A DNA stretch of 6,068 nucleotides from Clostridia bacterium (GTDB lineage Bacteria; Bacillota; Clostridia; Oscillospirales; QAKW01): positions 1 to 6,068 of the forward strand of contig JAFSBD010000114.1 of the NCBI GenBank assembly GCA_017442025.1, written 5' to 3'. Shown in pieces: positions 1 to 5,726 of this stretch. The notes beneath the pieces are model-generated. The model worked only from the letters and a program-made list of their open reading frames with translations. It did not search any database and was not told the DNA's origin. The translations under genes were made by a program, and so were the position numbers. Position 1 is the stretch's first letter; every line of letters begins with the position of its first letter.

Positions 1-601
1 GGTTGCGTGGATGCTCTTTGAGCGCATTGCAGTTGGAATGGGTTGCAACAACATGGTCGGGCAAAAGCGCCAGCATCTCATCGGTGGAGCGACGGTTGAG
101 ATGGGATAGATCCACGCTGATCCCCTCGGCCCGCAATTGGAGCGCAACTTCTTTTCCCTGCTCCGAGAGGCCGAAATCCACTGTTGTCCCGCCCGCGAGG
201 TGGTTACCCTCATTATAGCAGAGGGATAAAAATGCGATTCCCATCCTTTTCAGATCCTGCACACGGCGTTCGTTGCGGGCGGAATCGTTACCAAAAAAGC
301 CACCGCCCTCTACGCTCAAAAGATAGGGCACATTGCCTTTTTCAAACGCGGCATCGATCTCTTCCCCGCTATGGCAAAGCGCCATCTCGGGGTAGCGGCG
401 AAGGATCTCCTGCCCGTATGTATAAACCGATTTGAAATAGCCCCATGGATCCTCAGTTCCATCGGGGATATAGATGGCAAAGGTCTGCAGATGAGCAAAG
501 GGTTGGTTACGCTTAAAATGCAGGGTGGGATCATCCAGATCCGAGCCATGGCGGTAGCACCGCCAAAGGGTATCCGCATGAAGATCACCATAGAATTTCA
601 T
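1..601 (-). CDS. Membrane dipeptidase (peptidase M19 family), 3' end beyond the window
   Basis: This is a zinc-dependent dipeptidase of the renal dipeptidase/M19 family, which hydrolyses dipeptides, including ones with D-amino acids. I translated it by hand: 200 codons are visible, open to the left edge, so the C-terminus is missing (bacterial members are usually 300-400 residues). Metal-site motifs are in place and in order: D-L-H-A-D-T (H8, D10), the S-V-E-G-G bridging glutamate (E98), D-L-S-H (H167) and A-T-H-S-N (H188), followed by the characteristic H-P-R-N at 197-200. The later conserved aspartate lies outside. Also visible are Y-N-E-G-N and L-A-G-G at 129-138, typical of the family. 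No signal peptide is present, so a cytoplasmic location is likely. The ATG at 601 is preceded by AAGGAG (609-614), which overlaps the yraN stop codon; the gap to yraN is 11 bases, so it is the fifth gene of the lepB operon. Family assignment is firm; the substrate is unknown. Confidence 0.93.
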   Translation of the reverse strand, partial: MKFYGDLHADTLWRCYRHGSDLDDPTLHFKRNQPFAHLQTFAIYIPDGTEDPWGYFKSVYTYGQEILRRYPEMALCHSGEEIDAAFEKGNVPYLLSVEGGGFFGNDSARNERRVQDLKRMGIAFLSLCYNEGNHLAGGTTVDFGLSEQGKEVALQLRAEGISVDLSHLNRRSTDEMLALLPDHVVATHSNCNALKEHPRN

Positions 602-612
602 TCAAAATCTCC

Positions 613-972
613 TTATAATGTGAATGCGTTCTCCAAATGCTCGATCGAAAGTTTTCCATCGGTCCCTTGGCAGACTGCGATCACATCAAAGCGCATCGGC
701 TGATCCTCAATTTTTTGAGATTGCAGCCAGAATAACGCGGTTTTGATCATTTTTTGCTGCTTGGCATAATGCACGCTCGCCTGGGGCGGTGCGATCATTC
801 CCTCGCTGCGGGTCTTGACCTCGCAGAAAACCAAGCCGCTTTTATCCTTGGCGATAATATCCAGCTCTCCGAAACGGCATTGATAGTTGCATTCCAGAAT
901 CTTATATCCCTTTTTGCGCAGATACCGTTTGGCGGCTTCTTCTCCCTTTAAGCCTAATCCGTAAACTTTCAA
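613..972 (-). CDS. yraN: YraN/UPF0102 family nuclease-fold protein
   Basis: Protein of 119 residues, the normal length for UPF0102. The family has a restriction-endonuclease-like fold and is usually found beside rnhB; its biochemical role is still poorly defined, though a link to DNA processing or repair is generally assumed. The nuclease-like core is visible: G-E-L-D-I-I at 35-40 (E36, D38), the F-C-E-V-K-T-R-S segment at 49-56 (E51, K53), and R-F-D-V-I-A-V at 94-100. The N-terminal G-L-G-x-K-G-E-E-A-A stretch at 5-14 is also typical. The start is a TTG at 972-970, one base after the rnhB stop; no ATG exists before residue 59, and GGGAG sits six bases upstream of the TTG, inside the end of rnhB. 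Translational coupling with rnhB is therefore likely. The product is soluble with no signal peptide. Identity is confident, function is inference. Confidence 0.93.
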   Translation of the reverse strand: MKVYGLGLKGEEAAKRYLRKKGYKILECNYQCRFGELDIIAKDKSGLVFCEVKTRSEGMIAPPQASVHYAKQQKMIKTALFWLQSQKIEDQPMRFDVIAVCQGTDGKLSIEHLENAFTL

Positions 973-973
973 A

Positions 974-1576
974 TTATTCTCCCAATATCTTTTTCAGGAA
1001 TGTTTTGCGGTGGATCGGGGCGGGCCCAAGCTTCAAAAGGGCTTCGCGGTGCACCTTGGTGCAATAGCCCTTATGACCGCCGATCCCATAGCCGGGATAA
1101 TCCCGCTCCATCTCCTCGCAAAGGCGATCGCGGGAGACCTTGGCTAAAATAGAGGCCGCCGCGATGGAGGGCGAGCAACCGTCGCCCCCGATAATGGGCT
1201 TGGCGGGGATGGGAAAATCCCTTGCCACATTTCCGTCTACCAGGGCAAAATCCGCCTTGATCGGCAGATCAGCGATGGCGCGGCGCATGGCCAGCATGGC
1301 GGCATTCAAAATATTGATCGCATCGATCTCCTCCACGCTTGCCCAGCCGATGGCATAGGCCAGCGCATGGTCTTGGATCTCATCAAAAAGCTGCTCCCGC
1401 TTTTTGGGGGATAGTTTTTTAGAATCATTGAGGGCGGGATGGTTCCAATCGGGCGGCAAAATCACCGCCGCCGCGCAGACCGGCCCACATAAACAGCCTC
1501 TGCCCGCTTCATCCACCCCGCAGACCGCCGAATACCCTTCGGCGCGGCATTCCTCTTCATAACGATAATCAAGCAT
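974..1576 (-). CDS. rnhB: Ribonuclease HII
   Basis: Ribonuclease HII cleaves the RNA strand of RNA-DNA hybrids and initiates removal of single ribonucleotides misincorporated in DNA. The 200-residue product matches the usual bacterial length. The four acidic active-site residues are recognisable: D22 and E23 in V-D-E-A-G-R-G, D114 in L-V-D-G-N, and D150 in K-V-S-R-D. Also present are D-S-K-K-L at 51-55, S-I-A-A-A-S-I-L-A-K at 137-146 and the H-K-G-Y-x-T-x-x-H segment at 168-176. An open frame continues 51 codons further upstream to 1729, but that part lies wholly inside rbgA and shows no family similarity. The ATG at 1576 has GGAGGAG four bases before it, so I place the start there. The start overlaps the end of rbgA by eight bases, and yraN begins one base after the stop, which suggests coupled translation. 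A cysteine replaces the common glycine in the K-G-Y-G-T motif; I regard this as ordinary variation. Confidence 0.97.
   Translation of the reverse strand: MLDYRYEEECRAEGYSAVCGVDEAGRGCLCGPVCAAAVILPPDWNHPALNDSKKLSPKKREQLFDEIQDHALAYAIGWASVEEIDAINILNAAMLAMRRAIADLPIKADFALVDGNVARDFPIPAKPIIGGDGCSPSIAAASILAKVSRDRLCEEMERDYPGYGIGGHKGYCTKVHREALLKLGPAPIHRKTFLKKILGE
979..983 (-). promoter_or_regulatory. Ribosome binding site deciding the TTG start of yraN
   Basis: Read on the minus strand this is GGGAG followed by six bases and the TTG at 972. It lies within the last codons of rnhB. It is the main reason to accept the non-ATG start. Confidence 0.7.
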
Positions 1577-2426
1577 CGGGCTCCTCCAGCGAGATCCGCC
1601 CGATCTTACCGCCGCGAAACTCATCCAATAAAATAACCGCACATCGCGTATAATCAAAATCATTGCCCCGCAACAAAAAGCCCCGCTTACGGCAGATCTC
1701 TTCATAAACATCCAGCGGTGCCATTCCATCGATGCAGGGAAGCTTATAGCGCGCTTCCAGCGCGCGGGGATACTTTTCCTGCAAAATTTCGATCAGTTCC
1801 AGCGCCAAACCTTCTCGATCCACAACATCATCCTTCACCGCGCCGGTTAAAGCAAGGTGGATGCCCTGCTGCATATCTTCGAATTTATGCCAGAGAATTC
1901 CCGGTGTATCCAGCAGTTCCACATCGCTTTGAAGGGTAACCCATTGGCCGCCGCGGGTAACGCCCGGGCGATCCTGGGCTTCGGCGGCACGACGCTTGCA
2001 AAGGGCGTTGATCAGCGTGCTCTTGCCCGAATTGGGTACGCCGCACATCATCAGGCGGATGGTTTTGGTCATCCCCTTTTCTTTGGCGCGGGCCAGCGGC
2101 TCAGCGAGCAGTTCCCGAACTTTAGGCAGAATGTCCGATACGCCCTGGCCGGTAGTACTGTTGAGGAACAGAACCGGCTGGCCGATGGATTTAAAATAGG
2201 CTTCCCAAGCCTTATTGGTCTTTTCATCGGCCAGATCCCGCTTGGTAAGAACCGTCAGACGCTTCTTATTACCCAAAAGCCGATCAAAGTCGGGGTTGCG
2301 GCTGCTTTTGACAACGCGGGCATCCGCCACCTCGATCACCAGATCCACCAGACCGATATTTTTTTCGATATACCGCCGGGTCTTGGTCATATGCCCGGGA
2401 TACCATTGAATCTGAAGATTACCCAT
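1569..2426 (-). CDS. rbgA: Ribosome biogenesis GTPase RbgA (YlqF)
   Basis: RbgA is a circularly permuted GTPase that acts at a late step of 50S ribosomal subunit assembly. The 285-residue length fits the family. The permuted order of G motifs is visible: G4 first at 61-64 (T-K-R-D), G5 near 89-94 (N-S-T-T-G-Q), then G1 at 129-136 (G-V-P-N-S-G-K-S), G2 with T157 in P-G-V-T-R-G, and G3 at 173-176 (D-T-P-G). The N-terminus has W-Y-P-G-H-M (8-13), in which H12 corresponds to the histidine proposed to be catalytic in Bacillus RbgA, and D-A-R-x-x-x-S-S-R-N-P at 35-45. The C-terminal helical domain ends with G-K-I-G-R-I-S-L-E. One deviation: G4 has threonine where most relatives have asparagine. The ATG shares one base with the lepB stop (TAATG) and has AGGAG (2437-2441) upstream, so translation is probably coupled to lepB. 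The product is cytoplasmic and ribosome-associated. Confidence 0.97.
   Translation of the reverse strand: MGNLQIQWYPGHMTKTRRYIEKNIGLVDLVIEVADARVVKSSRNPDFDRLLGNKKRLTVLTKRDLADEKTNKAWEAYFKSIGQPVLFLNSTTGQGVSDILPKVRELLAEPLARAKEKGMTKTIRLMMCGVPNSGKSTLINALCKRRAAEAQDRPGVTRGGQWVTLQSDVELLDTPGILWHKFEDMQQGIHLALTGAVKDDVVDREGLALELIEILQEKYPRALEARYKLPCIDGMAPLDVYEEICRKRGFLLRGNDFDYTRCAVILLDEFRGGKIGRISLEEPDA
1581..1587 (-). promoter_or_regulatory. Ribosome binding site deciding the rnhB start
   Basis: GGAGGAG on the minus strand, four bases upstream of the ATG at 1576 and inside the 3' end of rbgA. It supports the short start over the 51-codon longer open frame. Confidence 0.8.
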
Positions 2427-2941
2427 TATTTCACAACTCCTGTATTAGGGAACAAACGAACCAACATCTTTCCCAGTAAATATTCCTCCCCAATGGGGCC
2501 GAGATCCCGACTATCGGTGCTGTTGATCCGATTATCGCCCAGGCAAAAAACCTCCCCTTCCTTTACCGTATAGGGAAAGTTAAAGTACTTCGGGCTGGTA
2601 TAGATACCGTCGGCCAGATAATCCTCCTCCAGCTCCACGCCATTTACCGTGATCTTATTGTTCCAAGTAATGTCTACGGTCTGCCCTTCGGTTGCAATGA
2701 CCCGCTTGACCAGCACCTTCTGATGGAGTTTTTCCGCAACAAAGCAGACGATATCCCCCTGCTTCGGCTCATAAAAAAGCTGGGAGACCAGCAGGCGATC
2801 TTGATCCTGCAGGGTGGGGACCATGGAATCACCGTCCACAACATAAACGCGGCAGACCAAAGTGAAGATCACCATCACCGCCACCAGCGCAACAACAACA
2901 GATTCCAAAATATCCATCAATTCTCGGCTTAACTTTTTCAT
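2426..2941 (-). CDS. lepB: Signal peptidase I
   Basis: Type I signal peptidase cleaves signal peptides from exported proteins on the outer face of the cytoplasmic membrane. The 171-residue size is that of the short Gram-positive (SipS-like) form. A single N-terminal membrane segment covers about residues 13-32. The catalytic serine is S39 in G-D-S-M, and the general-base lysine is K79 in V-L-V-K-R-V-I-A. The conserved C-terminal box G-D-N-R-x-N-S-x-D-S-R-x-x-G-P-I spans 135-150. It is the first gene of the operon with rbgA, rnhB and yraN, an arrangement common in Clostridia and Bacilli. The ATG at 2941 is preceded by AAAGAGGT (2951-2958). A TATAAT box lies about 36 bases upstream. No anomalies seen. 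Confidence 0.97.
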   Translation of the reverse strand: MKKLSRELMDILESVVVALVAVMVIFTLVCRVYVVDGDSMVPTLQDQDRLLVSQLFYEPKQGDIVCFVAEKLHQKVLVKRVIATEGQTVDITWNNKITVNGVELEEDYLADGIYTSPKYFNFPYTVKEGEVFCLGDNRINSTDSRDLGPIGEEYLLGKMLVRLFPNTGVVK

Positions 2942-2976
2942 TGGGTTTCAACCTCTTTAAAAATAGTTTTCAAATA

Positions 2977-3005
2977 ATTATACAATATATTTAAAGAAAA
3001 TTCTA
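2977..3005 (-). promoter_or_regulatory. Probable sigma-A promoter of the lepB operon
   Basis: A perfect TATAAT -10 box lies at 2977-2982 (minus strand). With a 17-base spacer, the -35 position (3000-3005) reads TAGAAT, only a three of six match to TTGACA. The surroundings are strongly AT-rich. It is the only promoter-like site between the upstream terminator and lepB. The -10 is well supported, the -35 weak. Confidence 0.6.
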
Positions 3006-3015
3006 TAGTTTTATC

Positions 3016-3051
3016 AAAAAAAGAGGTTCGGTTGCATTTTGCAACCGAACC
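3016..3051 (-). terminator. Intrinsic terminator after the membrane protein gene
   Basis: A perfect 12-base-pair stem (3025-3036 with 3040-3051) with a three-base loop; on the minus strand it is followed by CTC-like sequence and seven T (3016-3022). It begins six bases after the stop codon at 3057 and separates that gene from lepB. Confidence 0.92.
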
Positions 3052-3056
3052 GAATA

Positions 3057-3692
3057 TTATTCTGCCGCCTGCGGCGTTTCAATGGGATTCTGATAAATCG
3101 GATCCAAAGGAACTCCGATCGGGCTTTTAGCACACTTCATGAGGCAGATCCCGCTGGCCAGCGGAACTAAAATGCTCAAAAGGAAATATTTAAGTGCCTT
3201 TTCCGGAACCAGCTCTTCGTAAATTTTATAAAAGCAAACCGTCTGGCAGGAAGATACAGCGGCAAGCGCCAAAAACATGAAAACATAAAGGACCATGATC
3301 CAAGCGAGGAAGGTCAAAACCGTTGCGACCTCCGGCTCAGCCCCATCCGCCGCCTGAAATCCTATAACAAAGGCCATGACAAAAAGAACCACATACATGA
3401 AAATCAAAAACAGCACCGCAACGGCATCCAAAATCAGCAGCCAAAAGCGCCATTTGGGATCTTTGCCCTTGAGGCGGGCATGATGGTCCACGATCGATCC
3501 GAAGATCCAAAGGTTTCCATAGGGAAGCCAAGCAAGCCAAGGGTTTGCAATTCTGCGCCGCTCGGCGATCTGATAAAAGCCGAGAGCCTGCAAAATATAG
3601 TTCGCAAGCAAAAGCCCCATCATTAAAAAACATACAACAAGGACAAAAAGCGCAATGGTCATGCCAAGCATTTCCTCCGACATATTTTGCAT
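3057..3692 (-). CDS. Uncharacterised polytopic membrane protein
   Basis: I cannot assign a function. The 211-residue product has about four hydrophobic spans: roughly 11-38, 84-112, 123-148 and 168-186. Between the first and second lies a basic and aromatic segment, A-E-R-R-R-I-A-N-P-W-L-A-W-L-P-Y-G-N (43-60), then G-S-I-V-D at 65-69. This resembles uncharacterised membrane proteins found in many Clostridia, in which an R-R-x-I-x-N-P-W-L-A-W-x-P motif recurs; that resemblance is from memory. The N-terminus has no cleavable signal. The C-terminal tail (about 187-211) is polar and proline-rich. No catalytic or transporter signature is evident. It stands alone between two terminators with its own promoter. 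The start at 3692 is supported by AAGGAG at 3702-3707, nine bases upstream. Inner-membrane location is secure; everything else is open. Confidence 0.88.
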   Translation of the reverse strand: MQNMSEEMLGMTIALFVLVVCFLMMGLLLANYILQALGFYQIAERRRIANPWLAWLPYGNLWIFGSIVDHHARLKGKDPKWRFWLLILDAVAVLFLIFMYVVLFVMAFVIGFQAADGAEPEVATVLTFLAWIMVLYVFMFLALAAVSSCQTVCFYKIYEELVPEKALKYFLLSILVPLASGICLMKCAKSPIGVPLDPIYQNPIETPQAAE

Positions 3693-3723
3693 AAAAGTTC
3701 ACTCCTTAGAATTTGTTAATATA

Positions 3724-3752
3724 AATATAACATATTTCGCCAATAATTGCAA
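3724..3752 (-). promoter_or_regulatory. Sigma-A type promoter of the membrane protein gene
   Basis: On the minus strand: -35 TTGCAA (3747-3752, four of six matches), exactly 17 bases spacer, -10 TATATT (3724-3729, five of six matches) preceded by TGT, an extended -10 element. Transcription would start near 3717, giving a leader of about 25 bases. The -35 box lies one base from the hairpin of the preceding terminator. Confidence 0.75.
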
Positions 3753-3753
3753 T

Positions 3754-3784
3754 AGAAAACAGCACCTAAACGGTGCTGTTTTCT
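3754..3784 (-). terminator. Strong hairpin terminator after the hydrolase gene
   Basis: A perfect 13-base-pair stem (3754-3766 with 3772-3784) around a five-base loop. The outer part of the stem is A/T, so both strands end in TTTTCT, allowing bidirectional function. It starts six bases after the hydrolase stop codon at 3791. Confidence 0.85.
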
Positions 3785-3790
3785 GTAAAG

Positions 3791-4600
3791 TTAAAGCCCT
3801 TGCTCTTGCAATGAAATCACGATCTCCTTATATAGATCAACAATATCGGATATTCCGTCGCCTTCTTTTTTGGTCAGGCGTTTGCGGCGAAGATCAATTT
3901 GGTCGCAATGGGAGATCCCGCGCCTTCCAACGCCGCGATAGATTCCTCTAAAATTGGTCCATCGGACGGCGTCCGGCGTCAGCAAGCCGTCGTTTTCCCC
4001 TTCCATGATTCCTACAACCAGGTTAGGCAGCCACATAAACAGATCGCTGAAGGGATGCTTCATAACCGTTGCGTAACTTTGGTAATAGACCCGCTCATCA
4101 TCGGGATTGTCCAGATTAAAACGCTCGGCCTCCGCGGTTGTAAATGCCAGAAAACAGCCATAGGAATTGGGCACCTGATCTCCTGCCAGCCGAAAAAAGC
4201 AGTCGGTGCAAGCCCCAACAAACTTTACCAACCACTTGGGCGCTTTGAGCAGCTTATCCACCGTTTTGGAACCGTTATGGGGCGTACTGACGGTGGAGAG
4301 CGAGGCAACCTTATCTCCCATCCCCAAGGTGGAAATCGCATACCGACTATCCAATCCACCCTTGGGATGGGCAATGATATTTACTTTTTCCGACCCGGTC
4401 TCGCGGATTATTTCTTCGATACGCGCGGCGATGATCTTTCCGTTTGTCTCGATATCTCCATTGCTATCCTGGTTGCCGTAAAAAATCGCGCAGCCCAGCC
4501 GCTCCAGCTCCTTGGGGATCCTGCCCCAATAATTGACCACCTTATCATCCCGAAACCCCATCCCATGAACAAGAAGAATGGGGTATTTCAATTTTGCCAT
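3791..4600 (-). CDS. Lipase-like alpha/beta hydrolase with proline in place of the nucleophile serine
   Basis: This 269-residue protein belongs to the triacylglycerol lipase/esterase group of alpha/beta hydrolases. The N-terminus P-I-L-L-V-H-G-M-G-F (7-16) is the first strand and oxyanion-hole region. The nucleophile elbow, normally A-H-S-K-G-G-L-D in this group, reads A-H-P-K-G-G-L-D at 77-84, so the serine position (79, codon 4366-4364, CCC) is proline. The other triad candidates are intact: D204 in E-N-D-G-L and H231 in G-I-S-H-C-D. S-T-P-H-N-G-S at 105-111 is also a typical conserved block. With no signal peptide, it is predicted cytoplasmic. It follows the DUF4432 gene by 19 bases in the same transcription unit; the upstream sequence AAAAGGCGG is a modest ribosome binding site. 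As written it should lack normal esterase activity: either a pseudoenzyme, a recently inactivated gene, or a base error (TCC would restore serine). The fold is confident, the activity doubtful. Confidence 0.92.
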   Translation of the reverse strand: MAKLKYPILLVHGMGFRDDKVVNYWGRIPKELERLGCAIFYGNQDSNGDIETNGKIIAARIEEIIRETGSEKVNIIAHPKGGLDSRYAISTLGMGDKVASLSTVSTPHNGSKTVDKLLKAPKWLVKFVGACTDCFFRLAGDQVPNSYGCFLAFTTAEAERFNLDNPDDERVYYQSYATVMKHPFSDLFMWLPNLVVGIMEGENDGLLTPDAVRWTNFRGIYRGVGRRGISHCDQIDLRRKRLTKKEGDGISDIVDLYKEIVISLQEQGL

Positions 4601-4619
4601 TGGATTACCGCCTTTTCCA

Positions 4620-5582
4620 TTATCCTTTAAAACGGAAGGTTACATGGAAGGTTTTTTCGGCCTGGGGATCCAAAAACTCCAAATTGAAGGATTTGCGCAT
4701 TTCTTCTCTGCCCACCGGCACGCAGTTGCCCGGTTCCAGGCCTAAAACATACTCAAATTCACCCATCATCTTCCACTCGGTAACCCAGCCCAGTTCTTTA
4801 GCATCAAAGGACATCTCCAAGCTCTTTTGAATATCGGGATTGAAGATGGAAACGGTAGGTTTTCCCGACATCTTATAGAAGAAATCCTGCTCCTCATATC
4901 CCCGCTGGGGCTTTTCCATCTTGAGGCGGGTTTCCAGCCCCGATTCAGAAAGTGCATCCTTGGCGATCACCTCATCGCAGGGAATCTCCACAATGGCATT
5001 TTCCGAAAGGAGCGGATAGCCCATATTGCAATGATAGAGAAGTTCTAAGGGAGTTTGCCGCGAACCGATGTTTTTAACCGTATCGGTCAGATAAAGGACA
5101 TTTTCATTGATCTTGCAAACATATTCCCGCTCCAAAACCAACTGATGGGAGAACATGGACGCATCCCGCACCGTCAGGCGGATATGGATCTCATCCCCTT
5201 CGATCCAATGGGCAAAATTCTCGCAAGGAACATGGGAGATATTCCCATGGAGGGGCAGTTCCTCCCCATCATCCTCGCAGGGGCCGCCCACCTGGGTCAA
5301 GCCGCAGGTGGTGAAAAAGCCGGCGGTAAAGGACTTTAAAAATCCGGCACCCTTATTATCGTAATACTGCGGAGCAACATAGCCGCAAGGAGCAAAATAG
5401 CCCAGATTATCCCCCTTCAGAGAGATCCGCGCAATATCCCCGCAACGGTCCAAAGAAATTTCAAAATCCAAGCCCGCATTGTTCCGCACGCGAAGGATAC
5501 GCATTCCGTCGGCCTTCCCGCCGACCAGCCGCATTTCTTCCACGCCATAGAGCTGCAAGGTGTTTCCAATATATGTATTCAT
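4620..5582 (-). CDS. DUF4432 / aldose 1-epimerase-like protein
   Basis: A 320-residue protein with the galactose-mutarotase-like beta-sandwich fold, best matched to the DUF4432 branch. Such proteins bind sugars or sugar derivatives and may interconvert anomers; the exact substrate is not known. Visible family blocks are S-L-D-R-C-G-D-I (43-50), F-T-T-C-G-L at 90-95, L-H-G-N-I-S-H (111-117), L-Y-H-C-N-M-G-Y-P-L-L (182-192) and G-L-E-P-G-N (281-286). By analogy with GalM, H184 and E283 are candidate general acid and base, and H112 a substrate contact; this is inference. No signal peptide, so cytoplasmic. It is the first gene of a two-gene unit with the downstream hydrolase. The ATG at 5582 is supported by GGGAGG (5588-5593) five bases upstream. 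Nothing appears truncated. Confidence 0.9.
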   Translation of the reverse strand: MNTYIGNTLQLYGVEEMRLVGGKADGMRILRVRNNAGLDFEISLDRCGDIARISLKGDNLGYFAPCGYVAPQYYDNKGAGFLKSFTAGFFTTCGLTQVGGPCEDDGEELPLHGNISHVPCENFAHWIEGDEIHIRLTVRDASMFSHQLVLEREYVCKINENVLYLTDTVKNIGSRQTPLELLYHCNMGYPLLSENAIVEIPCDEVIAKDALSESGLETRLKMEKPQRGYEEQDFFYKMSGKPTVSIFNPDIQKSLEMSFDAKELGWVTEWKMMGEFEYVLGLEPGNCVPVGREEMRKSFNLEFLDPQAEKTFHVTFRFKG

Positions 5583-5604
5583 ATGAGCCTCCCTAATGAA
5601 ACTT

Positions 5605-5610
5605 ATTATA
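5605..5610 (-). promoter_or_regulatory. Probable -10 box of the DUF4432-hydrolase unit
   Basis: A perfect TATAAT on the minus strand, 22 bases before the start codon, implying a very short leader of about 16 bases. I find no good -35 hexamer at 16-18 bases spacing (best about three of six), so either it relies on an activator or the call is by chance in AT-rich DNA. Confidence 0.45.
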
Positions 5611-5670
5611 AATAAAGGATAACATATGGGGAAAAAGATGTCAAAAGAAAAATGAGCCGACTGATGGGAG

Positions 5671-5723
5671 AAGAAAGAGGGATTTTACCCCTTTGCAATC
5701 GCCGCGAGGACAGGCTCTTTCTT
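5671..5723. repeat. Inverted repeat with long loop downstream of the DUF3592-like gene
   Basis: Perfect nine-base arms, AAGAAAGAG at 5671-5679 and CTCTTTCTT at 5715-5723, enclosing 35 bases that contain a smaller AGGG/CCCT hairpin (5678-5681 with 5689-5692). It begins three bases past the stop at 5727. On the minus strand the 3' arm is T-rich but has no clean T run, so it is at best a weak terminator. The rest of 5583-5726 holds only the promoter of the next unit; I see no gene there. Confidence 0.4.
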
Positions 5724-5726
5724 TGC

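Noticed and set aside
316..591. A 91-codon minus-strand open frame beginning near the M19 gene start.
   Set aside because: It is out of frame with the M19 dipeptidase, whose full set of metal-ligand motifs is found in the other frame.
1577..1729. A 51-codon N-terminal extension of the rnhB reading frame.
   Set aside because: It lies entirely inside rbgA in another frame, shows no RNase HII similarity, and a GGAGGAG site precedes the internal ATG at 1576.
1857..2573. A 238-codon plus-strand open frame.
   Set aside because: It is antisense to rbgA and lepB, which have complete family motifs; no independent ribosome binding site or family resemblance was seen.
3899..4630. A 243-codon plus-strand open frame.
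   Set aside because: It is antisense to the hydrolase gene and its translation shows no recognisable domain.
5603..5615. AT-rich near-palindrome TTATT-ATA-AATAA over the promoter, considered as an operator.
   Set aside because: Arms are only five A/T pairs in an AT-rich region that includes the -10 box, so chance is a sufficient explanation.
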